In this document: in pieces, positions 17,134 through 25,319 of the stretch | How positions within the stretch are numbered: position 1 is the stretch's first letter | How the letters are laid out: every line of letters begins with the position of its first letter | NCBI RefSeq assembly: GCF_009687865.1 | Contig: NZ_BLAE01000019.1 | Location: 93,481-157,480, forward strand | Length of the DNA stretch: 64,000 nt | Direction of reading: 5' to 3' | Origin: Acrocarpospora macrocephala | Lineage (GTDB): Bacteria; Actinomycetota; Actinomycetes; Streptosporangiales; Streptosporangiaceae | The notes under the pieces: model-generated | Databases searched by the model: none | The model's input: only the letters and a program-made list of their open reading frames with translations | What the model was told of the DNA's origin: nothing | Position numbers and translations under genes: made by a program

Positions 17134-17634
17134 CTACGGCACCCTGGACAGCACATCGGCATGCGACCACTCCCGGCGAAGGACATCCGACAGGACTGCA
17201 TGGTGGCTACGCATGATGTACGGCAGTTGCTCGCGGTCCCGAACGACCGCCTCTGCTGGGGCCGCCATGACTTGATCTCCCCACGGAGGGATCGCATTAG
17301 CCAGCACCCCGGACAGCTTCAACGTCGCGTACTCCGGTTCCCACCAAATCGCGTACGCCTTATGCAACACATCCGGATGCACGCCCAACCACACACCGAA
17401 GGTCACGCTGTAGCCTCCCGTCAACGACACCGGCAGGAGGCAGCGGATAAACGCGCCATAGCCCTGTACCTGCATCATGTTGTCGGTGCTCCACGTGAGG
17501 GCCTCGCGCTCAGCCTCATCAAGTCCCAGCACGGGATCCGGGAGGCGGAATCGGACATGCCGATCATGCCGATCCCGCGGCTCACCACATTCCGCGCAGA
17601 CATCACCGACGATCGAGTGACCTTCCAAGCTCAT
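17134..17634 (-). CDS. DUF2199-family protein
   Basis: About 166 residues from ATG 17634 (GTAGGG upstream), or 172 from GTG 17652. The head carries a Cys pair and His (CAECGEPRDRH), then RFRLPDPVL, LTWSTDNMM, FIRCLLPVSLTGG and FGVWLGVHPDVL, the conserved order of DUF2199. The function of this family is not established. The gene is isolated, flanked by the araC-end direct repeat, and in less GC-rich DNA than its neighbours, so it appears to be inserted cargo. Confidence 0.8.
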   Translation of the reverse strand: MSLEGHSIVGDVCAECGEPRDRHDRHVRFRLPDPVLGLDEAEREALTWSTDNMMQVQGYGAFIRCLLPVSLTGGYSVTFGVWLGVHPDVLHKAYAIWWEPEYATLKLSGVLANAIPPWGDQVMAAPAEAVVRDREQLPYIMRSHHAVLSDVLRREWSHADVLSRVP

Positions 17635-17800
17635 GGCCGCGACCCTACTCACGTCAGCGCAGTGCGGGATAACGAACAGCGGCGTGACCTGGTGTCCCAG
17701 TCAGGTTGCGCACGACCGACGCTGGAGTTGGCCGGGTCGGTGGTCCACTCGCCGAGTTCGGGTACCAGCGGCGAGGGTGAGGTCGGGACGCGCATCAGAC

Positions 17801-17860
17801 GAGCATCGCGCCCGCAGCGGAACCCTGCACGTGTAGCGATCTCCAACGTGGGCCAGCGCC
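17801..17860. repeat. 60-bp direct repeat, right copy (araC 3' end without the gene)
   Basis: It matches 16672-16731, including the translated EHRARSGTLHV, a stop and the flank TAGCGATCTCCAACG. No araC body precedes it. The pattern fits duplication of the gene end during insertion of the DUF2199 segment. The remaining sequence to 18090 shows no supported gene. Confidence 0.75.
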
Positions 17861-18090
17861 AGGGCTTCCATTCAGGAAATAGCTGACATTTTCACTGAGG
17901 TGGCCAGCGACCATCGACTAGCGCCAATAAAGGGATATGCAGAAGGAAAAAGGCGGCTGTCGCCGTTTCTGGCTCTAGCGAACGGTAAGCAAGTCTCCAG
18001 AAGAATGGCTCGCCGACGCTCTCGAACGACACTCGCCCGATTCGGGAAATGTCCGAATTTCGGGACAGCGGCACGTTCCAGGGGGAGAGA

Positions 18091-19269
18091 ATGCCCAAGC
18101 GTCCCAATATTGTCTGGTTTCTTGCGATCGGCGCCACACTAACTGGTGTGGCCATGCCCATGGGCACTCCTGCCATCGCCGTATCCGCCATCACGAGCCA
18201 TCCCAACCAGAAATCGGATCCGCCGAGTGATCGGATCGCTGCGGCGATGCGGGCTTACCTGCGGGATCTGGCCGCAAAGGAGCAGTTCACCGGCACAGCG
18301 CTGGTAGTACGGCGCGGGGAGGTGCTGGTGCGTGCGGCTGCCGGCGCGGCCGACGCAGAAGAGGACATCCCCAACCGGCCGGACACGGTCTTCCGAATCG
18401 CCTCGGTCACCAAGCAGTTCACCTCGATGCTCGTGCTGAAGCTGCGCGACCGTGGGCTGCTTGGCCTGGAAGACCGGGTCTGTCCGTATCTCATCCCGGG
18501 ATACATCAGGACCTGCCCGCAAGCGTGGAGGCCCATCACGATCCGCGAGATCCTGACGCACACCTCCGGCATCCCCGACATCCAGCAGCTGCCCGGCTTC
18601 TATATCAAGCTCTCGCAACCGACCACGACCCGGGAGCTCATCCAGCGGTTCGTGAACAAGCCGCTGGACTTCAAGCCCGGCACCAGCTGGAAGTACAGCA
18701 ACAGCGGCTACATCCTGGCCGGGGCGATCATCCAGGCGGTGACGCGCAAGCCGTACGGCACCGTACTGCACGAAGAGATCACCGGCCCGCTGAGCCTTCG
18801 GCACACCGGCTACAGCAGGAGAAATCCGCCCGCCGGGTACGCGAAGGGCTACTTCACGGTTGGATCACCGGCCCCGCCCATCAACGGCTCCCAGGCGTTC
18901 TCCGCGACCGGCATCTACGCCAACGCCGACGACATCGTCCGCTGGGACCGGTCGTTCGGCGCGCACACGGTCGCGCCACCCGCCACCGTCAAACAGGCGT
19001 TCACACCACAGGCACCGTGCCCCTCCAACGGCTGCCTCAACCTACCGTCGAGCGCGTACGCCTTCGGCTGGCTCGTCGACCGGCTCCATGGACACCGGCT
19101 CCGATACCACCCAGGTCTTCTCCAGGGCTACGCGGCGAGCAACATGTACCTGCCCGATGACGACATCGCGGTAGTCGTGCTCAGCAACGTGGAAGAAACT
19201 GACACCAACGGCATCGCTCGCCACCTCGCCACAATGGCCCTCAAGTCCGCGAGTGCTCACGATCACTAG
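18091..19269 (+). CDS. Secreted serine beta-lactamase / DD-peptidase fold hydrolase
   Basis: The protein has 392 residues from ATG 18091 behind GGGGAGAG. Residues 1-33 form a signal peptide (MPKRPN, hydrophobic core, AIAVSA). The class C-type catalytic set is complete: S105-V-T-K108, Y202-S-N204 and a third motif HPG near residue 340 in place of KTG. Members hydrolyse beta-lactams, D-alanyl peptides or esters outside the cell, and the HxG third motif favours esterase or D-aminopeptidase relatives over true beta-lactamases. It is monocistronic. No regulator is adjacent. Confidence 0.88.
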   Translation: MPKRPNIVWFLAIGATLTGVAMPMGTPAIAVSAITSHPNQKSDPPSDRIAAAMRAYLRDLAAKEQFTGTALVVRRGEVLVRAAAGAADAEEDIPNRPDTVFRIASVTKQFTSMLVLKLRDRGLLGLEDRVCPYLIPGYIRTCPQAWRPITIREILTHTSGIPDIQQLPGFYIKLSQPTTTRELIQRFVNKPLDFKPGTSWKYSNSGYILAGAIIQAVTRKPYGTVLHEEITGPLSLRHTGYSRRNPPAGYAKGYFTVGSPAPPINGSQAFSATGIYANADDIVRWDRSFGAHTVAPPATVKQAFTPQAPCPSNGCLNLPSSAYAFGWLVDRLHGHRLRYHPGLLQGYAASNMYLPDDDIAVVVLSNVEETDTNGIARHLATMALKSASAHDH

Positions 19270-19569
19270 CTGTGACCGGCCGCCATAGCAGACTGGGGCA
19301 ATCGACGGTCCAAGGGTTCGCTCCCCCACCCCAGCCCATCAAAGACGATGTTCAGTCCAGCTCTAGCCACCGCTCCACCGGCTCAAGCAGACAGGCGAAC
19401 GGTTCAAGTCCCCCCACCGATCCGCTCACCCTATGTGACCAACGCCAGCGGACAAGGCATGTTCAGGGCTGATGGTCGTGCCATTAACAGGGGTAACTAG
19501 AGGTCAACTACGGTCACTCATGACCAGGCCATGCCCAGGTCAGGGCGTCCACGGGCCGTTATCCATGCA

Positions 19570-19659
19570 ATTCCCAAGCTGACAGCGCGGGTTCGATTCC
19601 CGTCACCCGCTCCAAGCGTAAAGGCCCAGGTCAGGGAGCATATATCCCAACCGGGCCTT
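19570..19659 (+). repeat. tRNA-Gly(CCC) 3'-half remnant C plus intrinsic terminator (att-like)
   Basis: Bases 19570-19614 are the 3' half of tRNA-Gly from the TTCCCAA anticodon loop to CCA, with an intact T-stem. AAGGCCC (19621) and GGGCCTT (19653) form the tRNA terminator. No D-arm or 5' acceptor strand precedes it, so it is a remnant. The signalling operon to its right looks like chromosomal backbone, so this may be the innermost boundary of the acquired DNA. The rest of 19270-19699 holds no gene. Confidence 0.8.
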
Positions 19660-19699
19660 GATCATTTCGAGTGCCTTGTCGCTTCTGTGCAATTGAGGG

Positions 19700-20035
19700 A
19701 TGCCCGGGTGCGATCATGGCCGCGTGGTTGACGTCACCTTGGACGGTTCCGATGGCTCCGTGGTCTTGGTGAAGCTCCAGACCGATACATGGGAACTCAA
19801 CATTCGGGCACCTGTAGCGGACTTGGTACGTCTCCGCGACATCAGGCAGGCGGATTGGGATTCTCGTCGTTCCCTCGCCGTGGGCACCTGCGCTGGCTCT
19901 CCCGTCTTCTGGACAGTGAGCAAGGATCAGGCGGCCATCCTCATCGGCCATGACGACGAGACGTGGGACATGGGGATCAGCGTGCCAATGGGAACCGTAG
20001 ATGAGATCGTCCGTCTCGCCAGTGAACGCATGTGA
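19700..20035 (+). CDS. Hypothetical protein, beta-rich
   Basis: Up to 111 residues. ATG 19700 has GAGGG immediately against it; GTG 19724 (VVDVTLDGSD) would give a more natural N-terminus. Alternating strands (SVVLVKLQTDTWELNIRAP, SPVFWTVSKDQAAILIGHDDETWDMGISVP) end in a helix (VDEIVRLASERM), which suggests a small alpha/beta domain like an immunity-type protein. No family is recognised. It stands alone after the tRNA remnant and converges with glnH. Confidence 0.55.
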   Translation: MPGCDHGRVVDVTLDGSDGSVVLVKLQTDTWELNIRAPVADLVRLRDIRQADWDSRRSLAVGTCAGSPVFWTVSKDQAAILIGHDDETWDMGISVPMGTVDEIVRLASERM

Positions 20036-20160
20036 CAACGCCGATCTTTCGGGAGCTATGGTCAACTGGCGGGAACGAAGAGGCCCGGGCACGGTGAATG
20101 CGCTGAAACCGACCGGCGTGGCCGTAATCCAGCAACGACGTCACCCGCAGGCGGCGGAGG

Positions 20161-20985
20161 TCAGCCGCAACCTTCGAATTGGGGAACCGTGAATGTGAGT
20201 GCCAGGCCGGACTTCGCGAACCACTTCTGCAGCAGGTTCTTGGCGGTTCCGTCCAGGTACATCTCCGTGATGGCCTTGTTGACCGCCTCGCAGCCGTCCA
20301 GGTCGCCGGCCTGGATGCCCACGCCATACCGCTCGTCGCTGAACGGAGCGTTGACGATCTTCAAGTCCGGGGTGGCGAAGCCGGCCAGGATGAGGTCGTC
20401 GGTGGAAACCGCGTCTACCTTCCCCGCATTCAGATCGGATATGCATTCGCTGTAGGAGGCGGCCTCGACCAGCTCCACGGCGATCTTGCGTTCCTCCTTC
20501 ACGCGACGCCAGGAATTCGAACCGGTCACCTGGCACAGCTTGCGCCCCTTCAGTGCCCGCACACCGGCGATCCCGCTCTCCCCGGCCCGTACGAGGGTGT
20601 CCTGGTGAGCGACGTAGTACGGCCCGCCGAAGGCCACTTTCGTCTTGCGTTCCGGAGTGATCGAATAGGTTGCGACGACCAGATCTACCGAGCCCTCCAT
20701 GAGCGCCTTCTCCCGCTCGGACGAGGGGGTCGCGACGAACCTGGCGCTCTTCCCCAGCTTGCGGGCGATGTAGGCGGCCACATCGACATCGAATCCGGTG
20801 AACTCGCCGTCCGCATCCTTCATCCCCAGCCCGGGCTGGTCCGGCTTCACCCCGATGACCAGGGAATCCTTGTCGAGGATCGACGAGCCGGCGGCGCAGG
20901 CAGGCACCGAAAACAGCGCGACGGCCCCAAGCAGCACCAAGGCGGACGCGCGGCGCAAACGGCCCGTCCCGGTCAGCGTGACCAT
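20161..20985 (-). CDS. glnH: GlnH-like amino-acid-binding lipoprotein
   Basis: About 274 residues from ATG 20985 (AGGGA upstream; ATG 20991 also possible). A lipoprotein signal ends in the lipobox SVPAC. The mature part is a family-3 periplasmic-binding fold (LVIGVKPDQPGLG, GEFTGFDVDVAAYIARKLG, VDLVVATYSITPER, GSVDAV-like hinge). In mycobacteria and corynebacteria the equivalent protein binds Asp/Glu and signals through GlnX to PknG rather than feeding an importer. Here it is the last gene of the operon, and no ABC permease is present, which supports a sensing role. Confidence 0.88.
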   Translation of the reverse strand: MVTLTGTGRLRRASALVLLGAVALFSVPACAAGSSILDKDSLVIGVKPDQPGLGMKDADGEFTGFDVDVAAYIARKLGKSARFVATPSSEREKALMEGSVDLVVATYSITPERKTKVAFGGPYYVAHQDTLVRAGESGIAGVRALKGRKLCQVTGSNSWRRVKEERKIAVELVEAASYSECISDLNAGKVDAVSTDDLILAGFATPDLKIVNAPFSDERYGVGIQAGDLDGCEAVNKAITEMYLDGTAKNLLQKWFAKSGLALTFTVPQFEGCG

Positions 20986-20998
20986 GAACATCTTCCCT

Positions 20999-22453
20999 TC
21001 ACCGGTATTCGGCGAGCCGGGGCCGGACGCCGACCAGGATCAGCAGGCCGGCGACGACGGCCGCCCCAGGTAACAGCAGGTCCCAGCCGTCGAGGGCGCG
21101 GTTGCCCGCCGCCACGGCGGCGCCGAATGCCTGGCGGCGCAGTGCGGTCAACTCGACGAGGGTATCGTCGTAGGCCCCGAACGATGCACCCATGGCCTGC
21201 CGCACGGCGTCGCTCTTCTTGCCCGCTGTGGCGAGCTGCCGCATCCGCCGGTCATCATGCTGGAACTGCTGGTAGTGCGTCAGCACCTTGGCCAGTGTCT
21301 CGCGCTGGCCGGGCACGGTGACGCGGTCGGCCTCCGAGCCATAGAAGCCGAGGAAATCCGCCTCGCCGGGGAAGGCGGCCACGGCGCGGTCTACCGCGGC
21401 GTAGTACTTGTCCAGGTTCCCAGCGGGGACATAGAGCACCGACTGTGACTTGTCCAGATATACCTGCTCATAGGTGTCCGCCCGCTGCGGGTCAAGCAGA
21501 TACCTGCTCTCGTCCCCGTGCAGGCTGTTTCCGATCGCGCGTGCCCGGGACAGCACGAGAACCGAGTCGAAGCCATCCTCCTTGGCCACCCGCAGCTCGT
21601 CGGCCGCCCGCTGCAGGACGAGCACTCCCGCGACGGTCAGCACGCCGACGACGATGGTGGCCGCCAGCAGCGCTGGATTGATCGCCCGGCGAAACCTGCG
21701 GGCCAGGAAGACCTGCAACGCGGCCAGAACGGCCAGCGCGAGCGCCCCGCCGAGCGCCACCCAGAACCTGCCCACCAGGACGGCGGACGACTCGGCCGCG
21801 TACGCGTGCCTGACGACGGTTCCGCTGTCGAGCGTGAGGTTGTAGGCCTTGGGCAGCAGGTCCAACCGCATCAGGTCGGTGGCCTGGCGATAGGCGTCGA
21901 GAGCCGGCTGCGAGGGTGGTCCCGGGACATGCGGGGACTGCTCATCCAGGAGGAGGGCGCGCGACACAAGCCGCTCGTAGCGGCCGAGCCCGTCCAGTAC
22001 GGCACGCACGGTCGCCTGCCCCGTCGGGTCGCCGCGAGCCAGGTCGGCGGCCTGCAGCACGGCGCTGTCGGCCTGCGCCCGGCGCTGGTCGTAGCGGTCC
22101 AGCGCGGCCTTACGGCTTGGCCCGCCTTCTTCCCCGGCCAGCAACACGGTGGCCACCTGGGCGTCCATATCGCTCAACGCGTAGTAGAGGTCGGCGGTGG
22201 CCACCACCTGCGGGCCGGCTGTGTGCCCGATCGTGCGCAGCCCGTCCCCGGCGTGGCCCAAAGCCACGCCCATCAGCGCGGACAGCAGGCCGACGGCGAG
22301 GACGGCGACACCTGCCCCGGCGCGGATCCGCCCGGGAACCGTCCGCAGCCGCGGGGTGCGCTGCGGCGAAGAGGCGGGCGTGGGCGCGGCTACCGGCCCG
22401 GGTGGAGGGATGGGTGCGGGCGCGGGGCCGCTGGTAGAGGTGATAACGGCCAT
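20999..22453 (-). CDS. glnX: GlnX-like sensory membrane protein
   Basis: The protein has 484 residues. A Pro-rich cytoplasmic head is followed by four membrane segments (about 43-66, 213-235, 241-263 and 455-477). Two helical extracytoplasmic domains lie between segments 1-2 and 3-4, like tandem four-helix sensor modules. The arrangement and its place between glnH and a PknG-type kinase match GlnX, which relays GlnH-bound amino acid to PknG. It has no HAMP or kinase domain, so the signal must pass through protein contacts. Its stop lies 13 bp before the glnH ATG 20985. Confidence 0.82.
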   Translation of the reverse strand: MAVITSTSGPAPAPIPPPGPVAAPTPASSPQRTPRLRTVPGRIRAGAGVAVLAVGLLSALMGVALGHAGDGLRTIGHTAGPQVVATADLYYALSDMDAQVATVLLAGEEGGPSRKAALDRYDQRRAQADSAVLQAADLARGDPTGQATVRAVLDGLGRYERLVSRALLLDEQSPHVPGPPSQPALDAYRQATDLMRLDLLPKAYNLTLDSGTVVRHAYAAESSAVLVGRFWVALGGALALAVLAALQVFLARRFRRAINPALLAATIVVGVLTVAGVLVLQRAADELRVAKEDGFDSVLVLSRARAIGNSLHGDESRYLLDPQRADTYEQVYLDKSQSVLYVPAGNLDKYYAAVDRAVAAFPGEADFLGFYGSEADRVTVPGQRETLAKVLTHYQQFQHDDRRMRQLATAGKKSDAVRQAMGASFGAYDDTLVELTALRRQAFGAAVAAGNRALDGWDLLLPGAAVVAGLLILVGVRPRLAEYR

Positions 22454-22454
22454 C

Positions 22455-23129
22455 TCAGCCCTTCCGCACCGTGATGCTGGTCCATGCGCCGACGTGGATG
22501 CGGTTCCCGTCTTCGAGGGGGATCAGCACGTTGTGCTCCACCGGCTTGCCGTTGACCAGGGTTCCGTTGGCCGATCCCGGGTCGACGAGCTGCCACGTCC
22601 CGTCGTTCTGAGCGAGCAGCACCGCGTGCAGGTGGGAGACGCCGGGATCCTCGGGCGGACCGGCCAGGTCTATCTCGGGGAACAGCGCCCGCGATTGGCT
22701 GCGCCGCCCGATTCTGACCTCGGGCCCGACCAGGGGCACCCGCCGCTCCGGGCAGTACGGCGGGAACGCGACGCGGGTGGCGTCGGGGCCGCCCTGCGCG
22801 ATCGTCGCCTCGTAGTGGCCACGGTCCGCCGTGATCACCGCGACCCAGGCGGTGGCCACCGTGGACGGGGCAGATGGGGTGGACGAAATGGAGGGCCGCG
22901 ACCCCCGGCTCCCGCCGCCTAGGACGAAGTCGTACCCGCAGCTCTCGCAGAATCGGCCGCCGCGTGGGGCCCCGCAGTCGGGGCAGTCGTTCAGTTGGTC
23001 GGCGGTGGAGGGGACGGCCGGAGCCGAAGCGGCCGGGCCGGCCGGAGCCGGGGTGCCCGTCAGCAACGCGCCGCAGATGTCGCAGTACTCCTCGTCCGCG
23101 GAATCGTGCCCTGCCGGACAGATCGCCAT
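22455..23129 (-). CDS. Zinc-ribbon FHA-domain protein
   Basis: The protein has 224 residues from ATG 23129, with GGAGG just before it inside the upstream gene end. Two Cys4 zinc ribbons (CPAGH...CDICG and CPDCG...CESCG) are followed by a Ser/Pro linker and a C-terminal FHA domain (RIGRRSQSR, GVSHLHAVL, DPGSANGTLVNG). FHA domains bind phospho-threonine. In PknG systems an FHA protein (GarA/OdhI) is the main substrate. This one is larger and zinc-ribboned, so it is more likely a local adaptor or substrate of the kinase in this operon. Confidence 0.88.
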   Translation of the reverse strand: MAICPAGHDSADEEYCDICGALLTGTPAPAGPAASAPAVPSTADQLNDCPDCGAPRGGRFCESCGYDFVLGGGSRGSRPSISSTPSAPSTVATAWVAVITADRGHYEATIAQGGPDATRVAFPPYCPERRVPLVGPEVRIGRRSQSRALFPEIDLAGPPEDPGVSHLHAVLLAQNDGTWQLVDPGSANGTLVNGKPVEHNVLIPLEDGNRIHVGAWTSITVRKG

Positions 23130-23130
23130 C

Positions 23131-24420
23131 TCAGGCCTCCGGGTCCTTGCGCATCCGGACGGTGCGGACCGACCGGGTGTCGAGCGCGATCTCGTCCGCC
23201 TTGTCAACGTCCCGCCGGAGGCGAGCGGTTCCCGTCGCGGGGTCGACCTCGACCACCTTGTCGAGCAGCTTGGCGGTCTCCTCGTTGCCGGCCTTCTCGG
23301 CGATGGCGCGGGCCTTACCGAGCCGGGCGGTCGCGGTGTCCAGGTCGCCGTCGTTGCGGGCCTGCAGGCCCTCCTGGATGAGCGAGGCGAGTTCCTGCTG
23401 GCCGGTGTAGTGCGCCACCCGGGGGTTGATGCGGGTCGACTGGACGGGGTCGTCACTCCACTGCGCCAGGATGTTCCCTTTGGCCAGCACCTCCCCGGAC
23501 TCGGGCAGGACCAGCCTGACCAGTCCTGCGCGCATCTCCTGGCCGACGTTCCCGGCGGGCACCCGTACGCTGATGTGGTACTCGCGGGATTCACCGCCCC
23601 ACGCTCCGGTGGGGTAGTCGCCGGTCAGCTCGTCCACCTCGGTGCGGCGGCCGGTCAGATCCTCCAGCGCCGGCGAGACCTGCTTGACGAAGCTCAGCTT
23701 CGCCGCCCGCGGCGTCCACAGGCGCAGCGCCACGTCCGCGACCGTCTTGCCCATCGCCGCCTGGGTCATCGCCCGGAAGTCGGCCTCCAGGTCCTCGGGC
23801 CGCCGGATGTCCATCACGCTGCCGAGCAGGGTGGAGGCGATCTGGCGAAGCTCGGCGACCACCCAGTCGACGCCCACTCCGCGGCAGTCGCAGACGAACT
23901 TCCCCGCGCAGTACGACAGGTTCGCGGCGAACTCCGGAGCGCGCTCGTACTCGTTCTTGCCGTCCGTCAGCAGGATGGCATGCTTGATCGCGCCGGGGTA
24001 CGCCCGCTGGTACTCGCTGAACAGGTCCGCGGCGAGCCGCAGCCACCGGCCCATCGAGGTCCCCCCGCCGGACACCAATCGGGCGACGGCCTCCTTGGCG
24101 GCGTGCCTGCTCTGCGGCGTCGCCGGCACCAGCACCGCGCGGTCGGGAAAGACGATCTCGGCTTCGTGGGTGCCCGCGATGACCGCGAAGTGCACGCCGT
24201 CGCGGAGGGTGTCGATGGCGGCCTGTGCGGCCTTTCTCGCCTCGGCGATCTTGTCGTAGCCCATCGAGCCGGAGGCGTCGACGATGATGATCTCGGCGGC
24301 CTGGACCGGGGCGGCGCGCTCGATCGGGCCGCTCGCCTCGACCGTGACGATCGCGTGCACGTCCCCACTTCCCACGGGAAGGTACTTGTTCTGGTCCACG
24401 CGCAGGGTGAAGTCGGTCAC
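23131..24420 (-). CDS. VWA-domain protein
   Basis: The protein has 429 residues from GTG 24420, overlapping the phosphatase stop as GTGA. The von Willebrand A domain (about 40-230) has a MIDAS DASGSMGYD, Thr in GGGTSMGRW, and LLTDGKNE. Beta-sandwich and helical parts follow, ending in TPR-like helices (ELASLIQEGLQARNDGDLDTATARLGKARA). No signal peptide is present, so it is cytoplasmic. VWA proteins assemble complexes in a metal-dependent way, and here it probably scaffolds kinase, phosphatase and FHA partner. Confidence 0.88.
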   Translation of the reverse strand: MTDFTLRVDQNKYLPVGSGDVHAIVTVEASGPIERAAPVQAAEIIIVDASGSMGYDKIAEARKAAQAAIDTLRDGVHFAVIAGTHEAEIVFPDRAVLVPATPQSRHAAKEAVARLVSGGGTSMGRWLRLAADLFSEYQRAYPGAIKHAILLTDGKNEYERAPEFAANLSYCAGKFVCDCRGVGVDWVVAELRQIASTLLGSVMDIRRPEDLEADFRAMTQAAMGKTVADVALRLWTPRAAKLSFVKQVSPALEDLTGRRTEVDELTGDYPTGAWGGESREYHISVRVPAGNVGQEMRAGLVRLVLPESGEVLAKGNILAQWSDDPVQSTRINPRVAHYTGQQELASLIQEGLQARNDGDLDTATARLGKARAIAEKAGNEETAKLLDKVVEVDPATGTARLRRDVDKADEIALDTRSVRTVRMRKDPEA

Positions 24421-25319
24421 TGCTGCTCCTTCGGGAAGACCACGGTGGTCTCGGCCTGCTCGCCCTGTCCGAAAGGGATCACCAGGACGGTTATGTTGTC
24501 GTGTCCGCCCGCCTCCAGCGCGAGCCGAGTCAGTCGCTGCGCCGCCGCACGGGGAGTGGCGTTCAGGGCGACGGCGGCGAGCGCCGTCGGCTCGGGGTAG
24601 CAATTCCACAGGCCGTCGCTGCACAGCAGGACCACGCCCGGCCCGTCTGGGGTGAAGGTGCGGATGCGCGGCATGACGTGGCCCGCGTCCGCGCCCAGCC
24701 AGGCGGTCAGCATGTGCGTCCCCGGGGTGGCGTCGTCACCGGTCAGCAGCTCGGACCCGGATCCGAGCCAGTAGGCCCGGCTGTCGCCCACCCAGCCGAT
24801 CGTGACCTGCCGCCCGCCGGCCACCGCCGACACGTAGGTGCAGGCGGGCGCGTCCTCGCCCGGCAGGGCCAAGGCGACGACGGCTTCGGCGGCGAGCCGT
24901 ACCGCCTCGCGGGTCGCGGTCTCGGGGTCGGCGCCCTCCTCCAGATGCTTGGCGAGGGCGGCCGCGGCGGTGTCGGCGGCGGTCTGGGACGCCTCCTCAG
25001 GGCGCGGCGAGGTGGATACTCCATCGCAGACCACTCCTGCGACCACCGTGCCCGCCACGGTCAGCGCCATGGCGTCCTCGTTGCGGCTGTGCCGCAGGCC
25101 GCGGTCACTCACCCCGGCCGCGACCTCCAACTCGATCTCGACGTGGTCGCGGCCGGAGGGCTGGAGCATGCCGCAGTTCTCGCAGTAACCGTCGGCCCCG
25201 ACCGCCTGGGCGCCGCACGCGGTGCAGCCGGCGGCTCCCAGGGCGTGGCCGCACTGCTCGCAGTACGCTTCGCCCACCAGGACGAGCGTCCCGCAGGTGG
25301 GGCAGGCGCCGCTCACCAC
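24417..25319 (-). CDS. PP2C-type Ser/Thr phosphatase with N-terminal double zinc ribbon
   Basis: The protein has 300 residues. Two zinc ribbons (CPTCG...CEQCG and CTACG...CENCG, residues 6-50) precede a PPM/PP2C domain with all metal-binding motifs: RHSRNEDA, VVCDGVS, WVGDSRAYW, LLCSDGLW and GGHDNITVL. It would remove phosphate from Ser/Thr residues, opposing the kinase encoded next to it. The tandem GTG start at 25319/25316 overlaps the kinase stop. The zinc ribbons are shared with the FHA and kinase proteins and may mediate their contact. Confidence 0.92.
   Translation of the reverse strand: MVSGACPTCGTLVLVGEAYCEQCGHALGAAGCTACGAQAVGADGYCENCGMLQPSGRDHVEIELEVAAGVSDRGLRHSRNEDAMALTVAGTVVAGVVCDGVSTSPRPEEASQTAADTAAAALAKHLEEGADPETATREAVRLAAEAVVALALPGEDAPACTYVSAVAGGRQVTIGWVGDSRAYWLGSGSELLTGDDATPGTHMLTAWLGADAGHVMPRIRTFTPDGPGVVLLCSDGLWNCYPEPTALAAVALNATPRAAAQRLTRLALEAGGHDNITVLVIPFGQGEQAETTVVFPKEQQ

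Noticed and set aside
19395-19425. Possible tRNA 3' end around GGTTCAAGT
   Set aside because: No pairing of the flanking bases and no CCA or discriminator in the right place.
23130-23594. Longer N-terminus for the FHA protein up to 23594
   Set aside because: The extra codons overlap the VWA gene and are Arg/Pro/Thr-rich noise; ATG 23129 with GGAGG starts exactly at the first zinc ribbon.
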